Positions 1 to 14,029 of a stretch of 64,000 nucleotides of DNA are shown in pieces (the stretch's first letter is position 1; each line of letters opens with the position of its first letter). The DNA is from Hymenolepis diminuta (taxonomy: Eukaryota; Platyhelminthes; Cestoda; Cyclophyllidea; Hymenolepididae), in NCBI GenBank assembly GCA_900708905.1, contig CAADRB010000024.1, positions 428,333 through 492,332 of the forward strand. The letters run 5' to 3'. The notes beneath the pieces were generated by a model that did no database searches, had not been told where the DNA came from, and saw only the letters and a list, made by a program, of their open reading frames with translations. The position numbers were made by a program, and so were the translations under genes.

Positions 1-3000
1 TGCCGCATGTAAATCAACTGTGCTCATCTGCAAAGTTAGAAGTCACAAGATCACTGTTCATCAATACACATCCGGTGGTGTTGGTGACTAACCGGTCTTC
101 TTAATTCCAGTCAACAGGAGAGGTGGTGAGTGTGATCTTCACATTAGAGTGGCTTCAGGATACCTTTCCTCTACTCAGGTCAAGTGCTGCGAATACTTCT
201 TTTAATGGGCTTGGGAAGATTTTTAGTGAAATTAGTCTAGTCAAAATGTTTCCACTGCACATTGTGAATAAATATTTTCATTGTCAAACTCTGCTTGGTT
301 CTGCCCTCTTGGTTGCAGTGAAAGATAATCGTCGGCGCTGTCGCCTAAGGCATTCATTTCTCTACATAGAATACATATAGAATCCGTTCACAACCCCCTC
401 CCCCACAACTACCTCCAGGCAGCCAATCCGGAGCACACAATTAAGACCTTATCCATGCAGAGGAAATTGTAGAGTGGAGAACTGCACAAACGCCCCCCTC
501 CAAACCAAACTTAATGAAATATTAACATAAGAATACCACGAACCATGGAGAAAGTCCGTTGTCCCCTGATAGCCATAATAAATTTATTAATTTACAGATC
601 GTATAAAGTATGTGAATTGAACAATGGAATGCACAGCTTACAAGTTCTAGTGCATTGAAGGGAGAGCTATGTGATTCTTTATGACTACTTTATTCAATTT
701 GACATCTTTTTCCAGCTTCAACTTGTTTCATTCAGCCATGATAGTTGTAATAACACGAACGTTTTCTCCTTATTTCATGAACTTGAGATGATTAGATGAA
801 AGTATGAATCTGGCAGCGCCAAAACAAGAAGAATAGATGCATGTCAAATTTCTTCTTTGCACGCCTGGTTGTATCCAACACGAGGGCCTTTAAGCTAACT
901 GGACTCACCAGAGTTTGAGTAGTAGTGGTTACTTAAAAATACCTCAATATAAGACTCTTTATTCATACAAAATACGCCTGTTCGATTTAACATTCGATCC
1001 AACATAAGTAAATTCTTATTTCAACATCTGCGCCGTGTTTGAGCGCAACTGTCATACAACTCCGAACTTTATGGTACCACCGATGAAAACGATTCAATAT
1101 CATTGCAGCTCTTGGGAAGATCAATCACGTTGGCTGATTGAGCTGATTCTTGATAAATCTTGAAATTGGAGTGAAATAGGAAAAATCCATTTCCATACCC
1201 TCATCGATGACTGTGTGAGGTTGATTCACCTTAAATGATTAAGTAGCAGTCATAAAAATTCCTTGCCTTCTGAAGAGGGAAAAGGCGCTGTTGATAAACC
1301 CGTAGCATATTTCTCTACTTAGCACTTTCAAATCGATTCATTTTAAACTTGACAAGCGTAATGGGAACATGCTCTTTTGAGCATAATCTGCGTTAGTTAG
1401 TTACCTGAGTAACATTTCTGGTATATCACATCAAATATCTTTTCAAGCACTGAAATCCCTTATCGTTCATAGTATTCCACTGATATGGAAATTTGCTATT
1501 GTACATATGTCAAATTAGAGAATGTGTGTTACAATGATTGTAGGTATAACATGTCATCGTTCTCTTGAGAAGAGCTCAGTCTTAAAAGTACGGAGAGAAT
1601 AAATGACTGCTTAAAGTTTAAGAAAGGTTTGTTACAAAATATGATAAAGTCTCAATACTTTGTAGTTTTTCTTTTGGGGAGCAATGAGATTGTGAAACCA
1701 GGATGCGAAAGGAGAAGGAGTTCGACTAGAAGTGGAAAATAGAGTCAGGGAATCAGAAGGATCTTACAGTGCTCAACTTTCAGAATTTGGGTTAATGAGT
1801 GAGAAGTCCTTATTGACCATTGAGATGGTGCTCTTATAATTTCTAATGGTCAACGCACAATGCCTGCGATGCCAGTTAAGAAAATTTTAACAAAGTAGAT
1901 TGGCAGTGACAAGAATCGTGGCGACACAAGGAAGAAACTTTTCAGAAGACCCAAATATGTAAAAGTACTATCGACATGGAAAAAATTCTAATGAATTTGC
2001 TAGACCAAAGCATTGGAGACACCATGTTTGCAAGAAAGTGATGTTGAGGTAACAGGAACCGAATTGTCACTACTTTGGGAGTTACAGAATTGCAGAAACT
2101 GATGAATCAGAACCAGACTGTAGAATCTAAGACTATAACTAGCAGTTAACAACAACAAACAACAGTTCCAGATAGAAGAACACAGAGGACTGCGTAGGCC
2201 AAAGAGGTTAAATATTTGAAATCAAATTCAGTATACGTTGTGCCATCTTGAATGAAAGAAGTGGAATTAGACAGAAGTCAAATTCTAAAGGATGAGATTA
2301 TTCAAACTTTTGATGGGTGACTATTAAATTCCGCAGGTCTCTGTAATACATGCATGCTGATTCCTAGTCTAGCTTAACCCGATTGGCACATTCACTAAGT
2401 CAAATCCAGTAAACATGAAGTACGCATACGATGACCAATATTTGAATTTGTAACCAAAGGATACAAAAACGAGGTCAGACCAGTCAACCCTTTATCACAT
2501 TCTTTATTATTATTTCACATTTATGTATTATTAAAGTAGTCTTGGTGTTCGGACTGGTGCTATTTCATTAGCGGGCACGCCAGGATACAAATTTAAAATT
2601 TTCTGATTCGTACTACTTTATCTCCATCCTTGATGCAACAGAATAGGAAATCTCCACATCCTTCTGTTTAGTTCATTTCCTTGGTAACGACATCAATATA
2701 AACAAACGTATATTTTAAAAGCTTCATAGTGAAACGTGATATAAAGAAAAGAACTCACTTATTCCCTCAATTTTCTCTTTATGACTTTAACATATCATGT
2801 ACCTCTTTGATCATTAAAAAACATCTTGCTTCAAGAGAAAAGAGAATGATACGCATTTCTAAATAGTATACAATTCTTTCGTGTTTTAGACCTCTTTGAA
2901 AATTCCAACTACGCCTTCTGCAGGCCATGTTTTGGAATTTGAATAAAATGCACGGAAAACCGTAACCGGTAAATTTGTGATCTGATATACCTGAAGGATC

Positions 3001-3579
3001 TCTGTTCAGTTTATATTTGATTTCGTTACGACGGCGCATTTTCCGTAAACTACCGAGCTGAATCGGTGCATACTTTTGATCGATATTTCGTATATGTGCA
3101 TCTGGGAAATTTTTAAACTTTTATCGATTTTTTATGATGAAAAAATTTTGTCATTTATACTAATATTACTGAAATATAGTCCATCACTCTATCAGACACA
3201 TATGTTGACTCCCTTCCATATCCTAATTCTCAGATGATGCAAAACGGTCATTTCAACTCACTGTACGGTATATTATCTTGCAGGTCATAACCCAGTTTGT
3301 ACACACACTCTGTTGACACCTATTTCCTGCTATTCCAGCTTTTAATTCCTAGCTTACTTCTTTCATTCTTACATTTCAATATGCATTCTGCTCCACGTCT
3401 GACCCTCAGTCTTCTGATTTGAGAAACCCTATTATTTTCCGGTAGCTCTTAGGAAAACAGTTTTACAAGGAGATATCTCTGAGCTCAACTTTTTCGGCAT
3501 CCTTAAATAATTCAACTCACTGGATATTCTGTAATTTAATATGTTTAATTATTTCTTAACGCCTTTCCGAGTTCAATTT

Positions 3580-3598
3580 TATTATTATTATTATTATA
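3580..3598. repeat. (ATT)n microsatellite
   Basis: About six uninterrupted ATT units inside AT-rich DNA. Confidence 0.8.
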
Positions 3599-3929
3599 TT
3601 ATCATAAAAGAATAGCAAGCACAGAAAGACTTTAAACCGTAGGTTTTCTAACAAACTAGTGGGCCTTCTCCATTTAAATTTAATGTTGAATAATTTATTA
3701 TACTAAATTTTATGAAATTTATATTGAAACCCCTTAGTTTAGCAGAGAGAGTGTTAGCTGTTCCATTTTTAGGATACAAGCCATGCAGTTATCGCTACGT
3801 TATGCCTCACTGAGTCAGTATTATGCATAATAAAATCGTTTAATATAATTATTAAATTAGATCTAAATGAAAAACAAATTCCAAAATCGATTAATTGATT
3901 ACTGTAAAGATACCTCACAATAACCATCC

Positions 3930-4610
3930 GAAAAGCTCATCAACATCCTAATCAAAGTCGTCCCGGGCCTCGTTAGAAAAATCATTGTGAATTCGTTCAT
4001 AACGACCTGCGGTGACCTTTTGAGCACACTACTGAGTCCTTATAAGCGAAAATCCAATAACTGCATCATACGCATCTCAAAATTCAAACTAATGAACAGC
4101 AGTCGCAAGAACAACTCGAGAAAAAGACGGAAACAACAAAGCGCAAACTCATCCCAAATGCAGACTCCAAAGAAGAAGACTTTTCTGAAATAGGTAGCAA
4201 TCTGTCTTCTACTTCAGGCAAACCAATAACCGAATCAATTAACTTTCAATTTCATTCCGATACATGAAAAATCTTTCATGAGTTTTCGGCGACTGTCAGT
4301 GACCTTAAACTCTGACAAGTGGAAATTTGAGCAGAGTACGGAAACAGGGGCAGATTAAGTTGCATATAAGAGCAAAGCGTAATGAGATGAAAAATTGTCT
4401 AGCTCTGATCAAGTCAAAACCCGACATCAAAGTCACCAACGCTGGAATTACAATTCAAAAGTTCAATGCTTCACAAGATATTTGATTTGATTTTTGACAT
4501 TTAGAACTTCATACTGAATTACCAAAACAGGCAGACATCAGCGTCATCGAAAACGATCAAACCTTCAAATGAGACCAAAACGGACTCCCTTTCTAAGTGT
4601 CCCCACTGTT
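3930..4610 (+). pseudogene. Decayed coding-like block, family unknown
   Basis: Successive frames on the plus strand read like real protein but are broken by stops and frame changes. About 3931-4090 gives EKLINILIKVVPGLVRKIIV and onward. 4061-4264, in another frame, gives QSQEQLEKKTETTKRKL followed by an acidic, Ser-rich stretch. Later fragments include KIFHEFSATVSDLKL and SKPDIKVTNAGITIQKF. Many codons end in C (AAC, GAC, ATC, ACC), unlike the surroundings. It looks like the remains of one open reading frame of about 220 codons, perhaps a transposon or a processed gene. I do not recognise the family. Confidence 0.4.
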
Positions 4611-7600
4611 CCCCTTCAATGGATCGACATCATTCTCTTCTAATTCATTCGTATTTTTAAATCTACAGACAGATCCATTTAAAATTTTGGGCGCGGTGCA
4701 TTAAGGAAGTTGAGGAATAATTCTCTTGCATTTTTGAACTCAATTTGAATAAACAGTCTTATCCCTTCTTCGTCCTGACTGAGCTGTTATTGTACGGAAT
4801 AAGATTTCATGATAAAATGTTCTTTTTATGGAAGAAATTTATGCATAAGGCTAATTGTAGATTCCATTTAATTATATTTAATTAATTATATATAATCAAA
4901 GCCATATATTACTATCATGCTCTATACAGTATTTAAAATTGCCCTCTACCAAAATGTTTACCTTCAAGGAACAAAAATGTGGTAAAAATATATTAACCAC
5001 TTTTCCTTGATAAAGTAAACTTCTAATTGTATGTTTTTTATTTATTCTCTAATTAGCATTAAAACGGCTAACATTAAATAAATGGTGACCTTTTTTACTG
5101 ATTTCTGAATATTGTAAAATTTTTGATGCTTAAAGAGTTGGGTTTCACTGTTTTCGTCTTCTCCCCATTTCAGATGTACATTTTGTGAAAAGTTAGCATT
5201 GTAAGCACAGACTTTATCAGTTTTCTTGTCATTTAATAACGGTCTGTTTAGTCTGTTTAGTAAATAAGTTCGATTAGTCTGAAAATTTGATGATATGAAC
5301 ATAGCCGAATGCATCATATTTTAGAATTGCATAAAAATATTAAAAATTAACCCGTAAATATATATAGTACTTTTATGATGACTAATAGGTCTGTTTATCC
5401 TGATTGTGACCTTATGGCACAAAAACACGATCAAACTCGTTAACTCTCTCTTTCGGTTTCATACTCTCTTAGGCTTTGCCTCGAGACGAACAATTCTCAC
5501 AGGCTGTCTCTAAGGCGCGCGTCATCCTTATCAGTATTCAGGCTCAAGTCGCTCCTGACGGCTTAGCACTTTTTTGAGAGATAAAATACTATCAAACCGG
5601 TAGTGTTTGGCCCTTCGAACATCAATGACAAAAGGATGACTTGTATTTATTTATTTAGTCTTCGGTTGGTTACTAAGCCGTCTTGGGAATAATTGCCAGT
5701 CTTCCTTAACCATCCAGGTATGAGTCAACTGTAATCGAGCAGTGAGCAAAGAGCACATAAATACACTGGTGGAAATTAGACTTATCAGCATTACAATTTA
5801 GAAGGTTCTTACTTTACAAATAATTTGTGACCCAGCTCTTCCATTGCCGACCCTTACTCTCTCCTTCCTCCTCAATCTCCCAATCCAACACTATTTCAAA
5901 TCGACTTGAGTTCTTCGGATTACTGAAAAGGTTGTATTATAACATTTTATCCTTTAAGATCATTATACCTTAATAGGATAAATCTACGTCTAAATATTTT
6001 AGAAATAGAAAACCTAGTAATTATTTTAAATTTATCGATGTGATGGATTTATTTATCCCATATCTCATTTTAAAAACAAATCCAGATTTATAAACGAATA
6101 CGTTCCTGATAGGGTAGTGTCGTAGAAGATGATCAAAGCCACCAACTGCTGCCTTGCCCCGTTCCTGAACTGCTCAGTTTCCTGCCTCAGCTTAATAGAA
6201 TTATAAGGTGTAGTATTAGGCAAATACGGATTAGTGGCTGGTTTACCACCCCGACAGGCAGTAGGTAACTGTTAATATTTGACCTCCTGATCAGTCTAGT
6301 TTTCTTCGATTTGATATTACCTCATATCTACCTTTAAATTTGTGTTTCTCTTAGCACTCTCTTTAAATGTATCTTCTACTCAATTTTTAACCACGTATGC
6401 CATTATCTTCACAACTAACACCTTAATACTGGATATTACGTTCTTGGCCTCGCCTGGTACTCTAACGCTTCATCTGTTTCCTCTCAGTTGTAACTTGCAC
6501 ACAAAACAATGCAATGTAATCTTGACAATATGAGGTCCATGTGATGCCTACTGGGTCATTTGGTCAAGTTAATTTGAGCTTTGGCTAAGTGGTCATTTGT
6601 GATTCCTGACTTAAAATCTCATGAGTAAGCTGTTGTAAGCCCGGAAGAGATCAGCAAAATTAGTAACTATGAAGTAAATACTACAATTAATCATGATTCA
6701 TTTCATTATAAATATAGAATAAAATTAAAGCGTTAACTTTTTTCATTTATCCGATGTGTAGGTGTTTAAATATTTCTGCTTTGCTATTTCAATTTAGCAA
6801 AATATAACAAAAATAACATACATACTCATATAAATTGAACGTTTTACATACGATCCAATCGAAATACTTGCCATTCCATCGGGATTCAAAACTACACACA
6901 AGTTTGATTCACTTGATTTTAGAAAACAATAATTAATAACTTGCACATTTACAACCCCAGTACTTCGAGTTCCCCATGCATTTCAGAGACCTTTCGAGTG
7001 TCACACCCCAAATTTTCAAAACATGTCAGTTGTAATCAAAAACGACATCAGGATGTATTAACCAGGAGCCACTTAATTTTATAAATTTTCCGTCGAATGA
7101 AATTCTAAATTTCACGGTTAGGCATCCAATGACGACAGCTGCGTTTCCAGATCTGCCAAAACGACTAAAGATTCCATTAAAATTGAAAATAATAAGGGTT
7201 TATCAGTGAACTAAAATCTCCTTTCCCTACGTTTCCATCGATAAAATTGAATGTCTTCTCCAAACTTTGAAACAAATTTTCTTTCTCATTATCACGAGCA
7301 AGTATAAAAGATCTGAATTCCACTTCCGTTAGTGGAGTCTTCTCAACAGTCAAGAGAGTATTGATATTGCTTTCCTTGAGAAATCGGACTTCATCTTTGC
7401 TGGGACAGGAACCTAATGAGATCTTGGGAAGAATTTCAACTATGACCAGTTTTAATAAGACTGAGATAACACACGCTTAATGATAAATTAAAGGACAGAG
7501 TTAACCGCCAAAATCAATTTTTATTGCCATAAACGCTTCCAGTTAAATATTGATTTTTGTTTTTTTTTAAAAAATATTATCAATTACGCTATTGTGAATA

Positions 7601-9795
7601 GACATATGAAATATAATATTAAATATTGCTTTACAATCAGAATTTAAAGTGCTAATATTTCAAGCTTAGTCACTTTTAAATGAATTATTAATAAATACCG
7701 ATTTATTACTTTCAGGCATTAGTCATTAATTACGCATCAAATTGTTTTCCTGTTTATTTATGGTCTTTTTTCAGTTTGTAGATTGGGTTTAAATGTCCAG
7801 AAAGTGTTAAAAATATGCGAAATTGATTTTATAAAATTTAAAATAATGTTTAATTAGAAAACTGATATGATACGTTACCTCCCAATTTAACCTTCGGTAC
7901 AACTATAAGACTAGATTTATCAGGAATTTCTTCCTAGGTTACCACTAATCAGACGGCTGAAAACGCAAGTCAGAATTTCAATCTACGAAAATGAATTTTT
8001 ATTTGAATTTAAAGTTCATTATTTTTAATTTGCTTAATTTTTACCATTATGAGGTTTCTTGCGTTTTCAGATAAAATGCCTCAATGTTACAGAGAGAGAG
8101 GTGGTTGGACAACTTTCTTTATGATACAATCTATGAAGTTGCAGAGACCTCCTCAACCAATCAGCAATCAAGATCCCTGCAGCCTAGCGTGGTTTTGTAG
8201 TTAATGGCTAAGCTTTTGACTCACAGTAACAAGGAAGTGATCGATAGACCCTCTCCACTCAGCATCTTTCTGATTCTTACCACGTTGGGCATAACTTAGC
8301 TAATTTGGGAGTGAATTAATAATAGAGGACTCTGCTAGAGGCTATTCGGACTGCTTAGGGGGATTACTTAGGTGTAGCATCCGCTACAAAGTTAATGTGA
8401 CGTTATGCAACTATGCACTGATATTACGCAAGAAAAGTACACATATTATAATGTATTGCGAAGAAATTCAGGTTTGTTGGGTTGCACTTTCGTCAGCCAC
8501 AATTTGAAGTTATGTTAATTCTAAAAGGTGTTGATTGCCCTTTTTAGAAAATTTAAATATCTTTGCTATTTTTTTCATCCGTTTTGATCCGATATATTAT
8601 TAAACCTACTGGGAGCATATCTAGAAGATACAGAACCGTATATTAGATGCACACGACAAGAACGGAGAATGAATTTCCAGTTGCGCAGTTCAAATCTAGC
8701 AAAATAGATCTGAAATTGATATTCTTATCTTGTTTATCCCAGAGATACCGCCATATCTTAAAAATCAATCTGTAGAAGTCACAGATCAGCGTACATTCGT
8801 GACCATAGTCTTTTCCTTCTCGGTTCATTCATCCATATTTATGAGTATCACTTTTAATTAATGAGCTAGGGATAGATGATAAAATACTCCTCTTAGAATG
8901 CGTTTGCATTCAAATGGGTACATTCTACTTCTCTTAAATAGTGCTTTAACTGATTTACGGAGCCTTTTATGGGTAAAATGTAAGCAAATTTAAAATTGCC
9001 ATAGCAATACAATCGGTTTTCGTGGAAAAGTCTTTATTCAAGTTTATATTTTTTTCATGTGAATAGAAGAGTTAATAAGCACTTTGTCGGCATAGCATTT
9101 TGTAATCTAATTTAAAATAAAATAAAAAATATAACATTTCTGCTTGCAAAGTGTTTGTGAAATCTATGATCCACAAGTTCTTTAAAATATGAATCTTGTC
9201 TTGTGCTCACTGCGTTACTATTTCAACTGAGACCGATAATTTAGCAACCCTATAATGAGTATTTAATCTCTAAAATCGTACGATTAATGGCCCATTACTT
9301 TGAACGTCTCAGTTACCAATAAAAAGAAATTGAGTTTATTGCCCTGCTACTTTAAAAACGACTTAGTGAGCTTCATCTGAGTTTGTCTGATCAGGGAGAC
9401 GAAGTAATCGATGTGGTTTGATTAACTGGCAAATATATCCAGACTAGAATTAATTTGCGCTCCTTTATGGGGTTACGAAATGGTCGTTTAAAACTCGGTG
9501 AATCATTAAAATGGCACAGTAGAAACATTTTAATCTCGCAGATATTATTAAATAATGAAACCATTTTGAAAGTAGAATTAAAGTTACCTCATTCAACAAC
9601 ATTCTCTTTACCTTTACGCAAACAGCTTGGTAATACTGTAGCGGGTTACTAGTTATAGAGGTAAATTGCAATTGTACTTGGAAGCAAGAACACCAAGGAT
9701 TATGTAGACCAGGTTATATTGAGTAAGCTCAGTACAGAGTCTCAAGGGAAAATAGGGAATTGGAGGATTGGACAACGAGAGATGCGCCTGGCGAG

Positions 9796-9817
9796 CTGGG
9801 GTCCACCTGGGGTCCAC
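9796..9817. repeat. Perfect 11-bp tandem duplication
   Basis: ctggggtccac occurs twice head to tail within a GC-raised patch (about 9770-9990) that has no recognisable gene. Confidence 0.85.
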
Positions 9818-12054
9818 CCTGTTCGTATGTGTGTTTCATGGGAGGCTATTTATAGTCGACACTTTGGGTGTTGGCTAAGCAGTGTCTGCTGAGGTATGTT
9901 TACCTTTTCCGGGTCGATGAGACATAGGCCAGCTGAGAAAACACGATGTTTGTTTAGGGAGTGCTCGGGTCACAGGAATGGTTAAAGGCTCACAGAGATA
10001 ACTTGTGAGGACAGATAATTAAATTTGGTGATAATTAGGAAGGCTGTAAGATAAAATATTTCAGAAGAGGGATTCATCCTACAATACTTTGCTTTTGAGA
10101 AGACTTGTGCAATTTTCGTTCTGGGATATAGATACCCTAATTTTGCTCTCTAAAACGAATATCAAAGTTAACAATTCTACTTCTTTCCTCTCTTATTAGG
10201 TATTACACCAACCACAGTTTGAAAGTGCCATTTTTATCCTACGCTGATCGCTTCACTCTTCTGATTAACATTCGAGATCGGTTCCTTTGAGGAGGTACGA
10301 TCAGATTTCTACGCTTATCAAAATTATCACCGTCTTGGCTTAACAAGTTTTAAAATTTTTCAGTATTTTATGTCCTTAATAAGTGAATAACTGATCTGAT
10401 GCTACTGATGGCCATTTTATGTTACATATACATCAGTGGAACGACATAATCTGAATGTACTTTTGCAGAAAAAATGAAACTCCCATTTTCTAAAGTACTT
10501 TTATGCTCGATTATTAATACTATCCACGGTATCAAAAAATATTTTGCAATTTTTAAGTGTGAAAAGCTGCTGGCGTTGAATAACAGTAAGTCGAGAATCA
10601 AAATATAAAGAGGGCAAATTCAAGGTACTCAAGAATCTTTCTTCAATTCTTCCATAGCTTCTCAGTTGGCCTTTGTTAAGGCTAAGGCTACTTAGACTCA
10701 AGAAAGGGTGAAAGAGAAGACCTTTAGCACAAGCGAAAATTTTCATTGGCAAAATAAATTTACTTATAGGCTTGAACATATGATAAATGATTGGCTGCTT
10801 GGTTAGCCAATAATTGAGGTAGCGGCTTTTCCACAAGTGGTCTTATATGTCCAAGTGTGAGCTTGGGACTCCAATTATCAATAATTCAGTGCATGAGAAA
10901 TGAAGATTGGGTGTTTCTCTTGAGGTCAACGAAAATATTCGATTAGAATTTCCACCAATCTGATTTTGCATTCGGTTTGTACAGGATTTACTAAATGGGT
11001 AGTTCGCGGTCCAAAACTCAAATTTCTTGATTCATCCCTTGGAGTGCAGCAAATACTTGCCTACGATATTCAGTACATTAAAATATACGAGCTTATGTAC
11101 TTAGATACTACATAAATCCGCGAACATACAAATATGAAATATTTATAGTCCTAATTTTCTGGACAGAGTAAACAGATTTGCGATAAATCATTTTAAGAGA
11201 TGTTTGAAAAGCTTAAGACCTAAACTATCTTGTTGAAAGAAATAAGCGGAAGTCTGCAGCTTCAGCGACTAAAGTTTAATGTTCTGCTAAGAAGTGTTTT
11301 TTTTTTCTTAAGCATTCAATAAATTTGTGTTAGAATTGTGCTCCTTGAAATATGACCCTGAGAATCAAGGCAAATTCCTTCTCGAAACAGAATTTTCCGA
11401 GTGGGAAAAACCCATATATGTGTGTCTTCTGAATAACTGGCAACCAAGTGAGAGATTTCGTAATCAATGAATGAGAGAATAACAAAAATTCATGTTAATA
11501 TCAAAGTCACTAAGTGCTGAGCCTCAGAGGCTAAATACATAAGAAAACAGATTTCATAAGTATATAAATTAAAAGATATTATTTTTGGAAGAGTGCCACG
11601 AAAACAGAAATTAGATGAGGTGTCAGTAATAGAGGTTGGAGAGCTTGGCTGCACGGATTGGAAGGTAGCAAATGGAGAGGAAGGAGTCAGGAGATGTACT
11701 GTGGAAACTGGGGTTTCGGAGTCAGTCCAGGAGATAGAGTACACCTGCTTATTTATAGGTAGGAAGTTGGGCAAATACCATAGGAATAATAGAGGACAGT
11801 AAATGTGTGAATATATGACAATTTTAAAGTTGAGAAGGGGGGTCATTGTGTCCGAAGACTGTTTGAGTCTCCCTATTAAGTTGATAGTTAGGCCAATGTG
11901 TATTCATGAAGGGAAGATCTGGCCAACTATTGGAGCTGCTGGTAATTTACTATTTGTCTAGACATAAATGTAGGCACTTTTGCGGAAATCGTATAAATCT
12001 TATTAAAGATACATTCTTGATTTTAGTAAAATTGAAACTGTTTCAAGAGTACAA

Positions 12055-12074
12055 AGAGAGAGAGAGAGAGAGAG
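12055..12074. repeat. (AG)10 microsatellite
   Basis: Ten perfect AG units, a purine-only tract, followed by cgagat. Confidence 0.9.
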
Positions 12075-14029
12075 CGAGATCACCAACCGAGTTGAGATAC
12101 ATAGGATTAACTTGACTGTCTAGTGTCCTGAGTTAGCTTGATTATCAACCATAAGATGTATTATCGGGTTACAATTCGTAAGCGCTAATACGAATTGAAA
12201 TGTTCGTTTGGGATTTCATCTTGTGAGACAGAATTAGACGAAGATGAGATAAGAATGGGTCAAAAGAAGAAGTTACGTCGCCCCATTTCAAAAATTTGGG
12301 TAAAACGGAACACATTATATGGACTAACATAAAAAAGGTTTATTAAAATTTCGTAAATTTTTTGTTTACTTGATGTATTCTTATCCCAAGTTGTGCTTAC
12401 AGAGAGCTTGTCAGTAACGCTGAATCCGCTGTGATCGCCGCTGTGTTGAGATCTTGAAATTCGTCATATTCATATCCTTATTTCAATACATAGAAAGATA
12501 TCAACATTTTAACCAACTCCAACGCCCTACTTTTAATATTTCAGTCGCCGTAAACGGCATAAACTAAGTCTATTTAGAAATTCAAAGTCGAATTGAATTT
12601 ATTAGCCACATTTCTTAGGAACATGTGAAATTTGAAATTAAATATTCCTCTCATTTTAAAACACAAAATGTTTTATGTTTCCTTTTTCTATCACGCAATT
12701 TCTTCCACTGGGGATTTCTCTTTCACTTCGAAAATTTTGCTAAAATCAGAGAGGAAAAAAATTTTTCCTCCTTTTTTTGTGAGGCCAAAATGCGTACATT
12801 CGCGTACATTTAAAATATTTTATGCCTTATCCTGATTAGCCAATAAAATAATAGAAACATTATCTCTATTTACACCAATTCAAAATAGATATTAAAAAAT
12901 GGTCAAATGTAAGTCAAATATTATTTTTAAATAATTAAACATCATTTTAATGAAGAATTATACATATTTCCAGGTTTATCTTCTTGGTAAATGGAAGTAA
13001 AATATTATTCTCTTGGGAAAATTGAAGAAATCTGTGTTGTCCGAGAAACAAGACCACTTTAAGGAACAAGTGAATTAGAATCAAATGTAGAAAATTTAAT
13101 ATCATATTATCCTTCCTTTTTTCTGAATTAATAGTAAAAATTTCTCGTCAAAATATTTTAAACTGCGATGTAACAGGTTTTTTTTATCTCATCATTTGCA
13201 CATTTTTGCGTGGGAAGTCATTTAAACACAGGTAACAATAGAGCGGTTCAATGTGGGCTAGGAGAAGAGGGTGGGAAAGTTGCTGAATTACATTCAGGGT
13301 GTCAAAAGAGTCTCTCACGATTCGATTACTTTAGTCGACCTCTACACTTTTTTACTTCTTGAGCACGATTCCTTCCTTCATTTTCTAATGATCTTATTAC
13401 AAAAATCAGGGAATTTTTTACTATTTTCTGAGATTATAAACTAGTTTACCAATTTGGGTAATTGATCCGTCACTTCCGATGTACTTTTTTGTCTACTTGC
13501 CCAATGAAAGGTGACATAATTTTAACGTAGCTGAGGTCAGCAGAGTATAGCGTTGATGTTCACATGATTCTGACGCTTTTCTGTATTAAATAACATTAAG
13601 GTTTGTTTATTTTTGGCGCTGCCATATATACTTCTTTTTGTCGGCTACCGGTATTATAGCCATATAAGGCTCCTAAAACTGACACAATCCTCAAACTGAA
13701 CAATAATGCCGAATTAAGCTAATTTTATCTATTTACTCCTAATTATACCAAGTACCGAACCACTTTTTTAGCACATTTCAACAGAAAGGTGAAAGTGGTA
13801 AATAATTAAAAACGTTTAATATAGTTATTCAAGCTTCTTTCGGATAAACATCTTCCATTATATCCAACGGCCGGCTAGATAAGTAATAAGAATACGTTGT
13901 ATGCTTCAATTATAAATGCTTATCTGTGACGTATGTCAGGGCAAGAATCCCGCAAAAGTTCAAGACAAGTTTAATCAGACCAAACTACACCCAGCATTTA
14001 CAATTTTTTCATAAATGTCACCTCACATA

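Larger units (their letters stand above)
1..14029. other. Intergenic sequence, no gene supported
   Basis: All open frames are short and look like chance frames in AT-rich DNA. Apart from the items listed separately (decayed coding-like block, simple repeats, a GC-raised patch at 9.7-10.0 kb), I see nothing recognisable. A 20-bp stretch at 80-99 recurs with 17 matches at 5665-5684, hinting at an old dispersed repeat. Confidence 0.5.

Noticed and set aside
10501..10836. Minus-strand open frame of 111 codons
   Set aside because: Its end faintly resembles the region before a gypsy reverse transcriptase, but nothing downstream supports this and no domain is visible.
11490..11846. Minus-strand open frame of 118 codons
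   Set aside because: Low-complexity Ser/Thr/Pro and hydrophobic text, no splice context, no recognisable domain.
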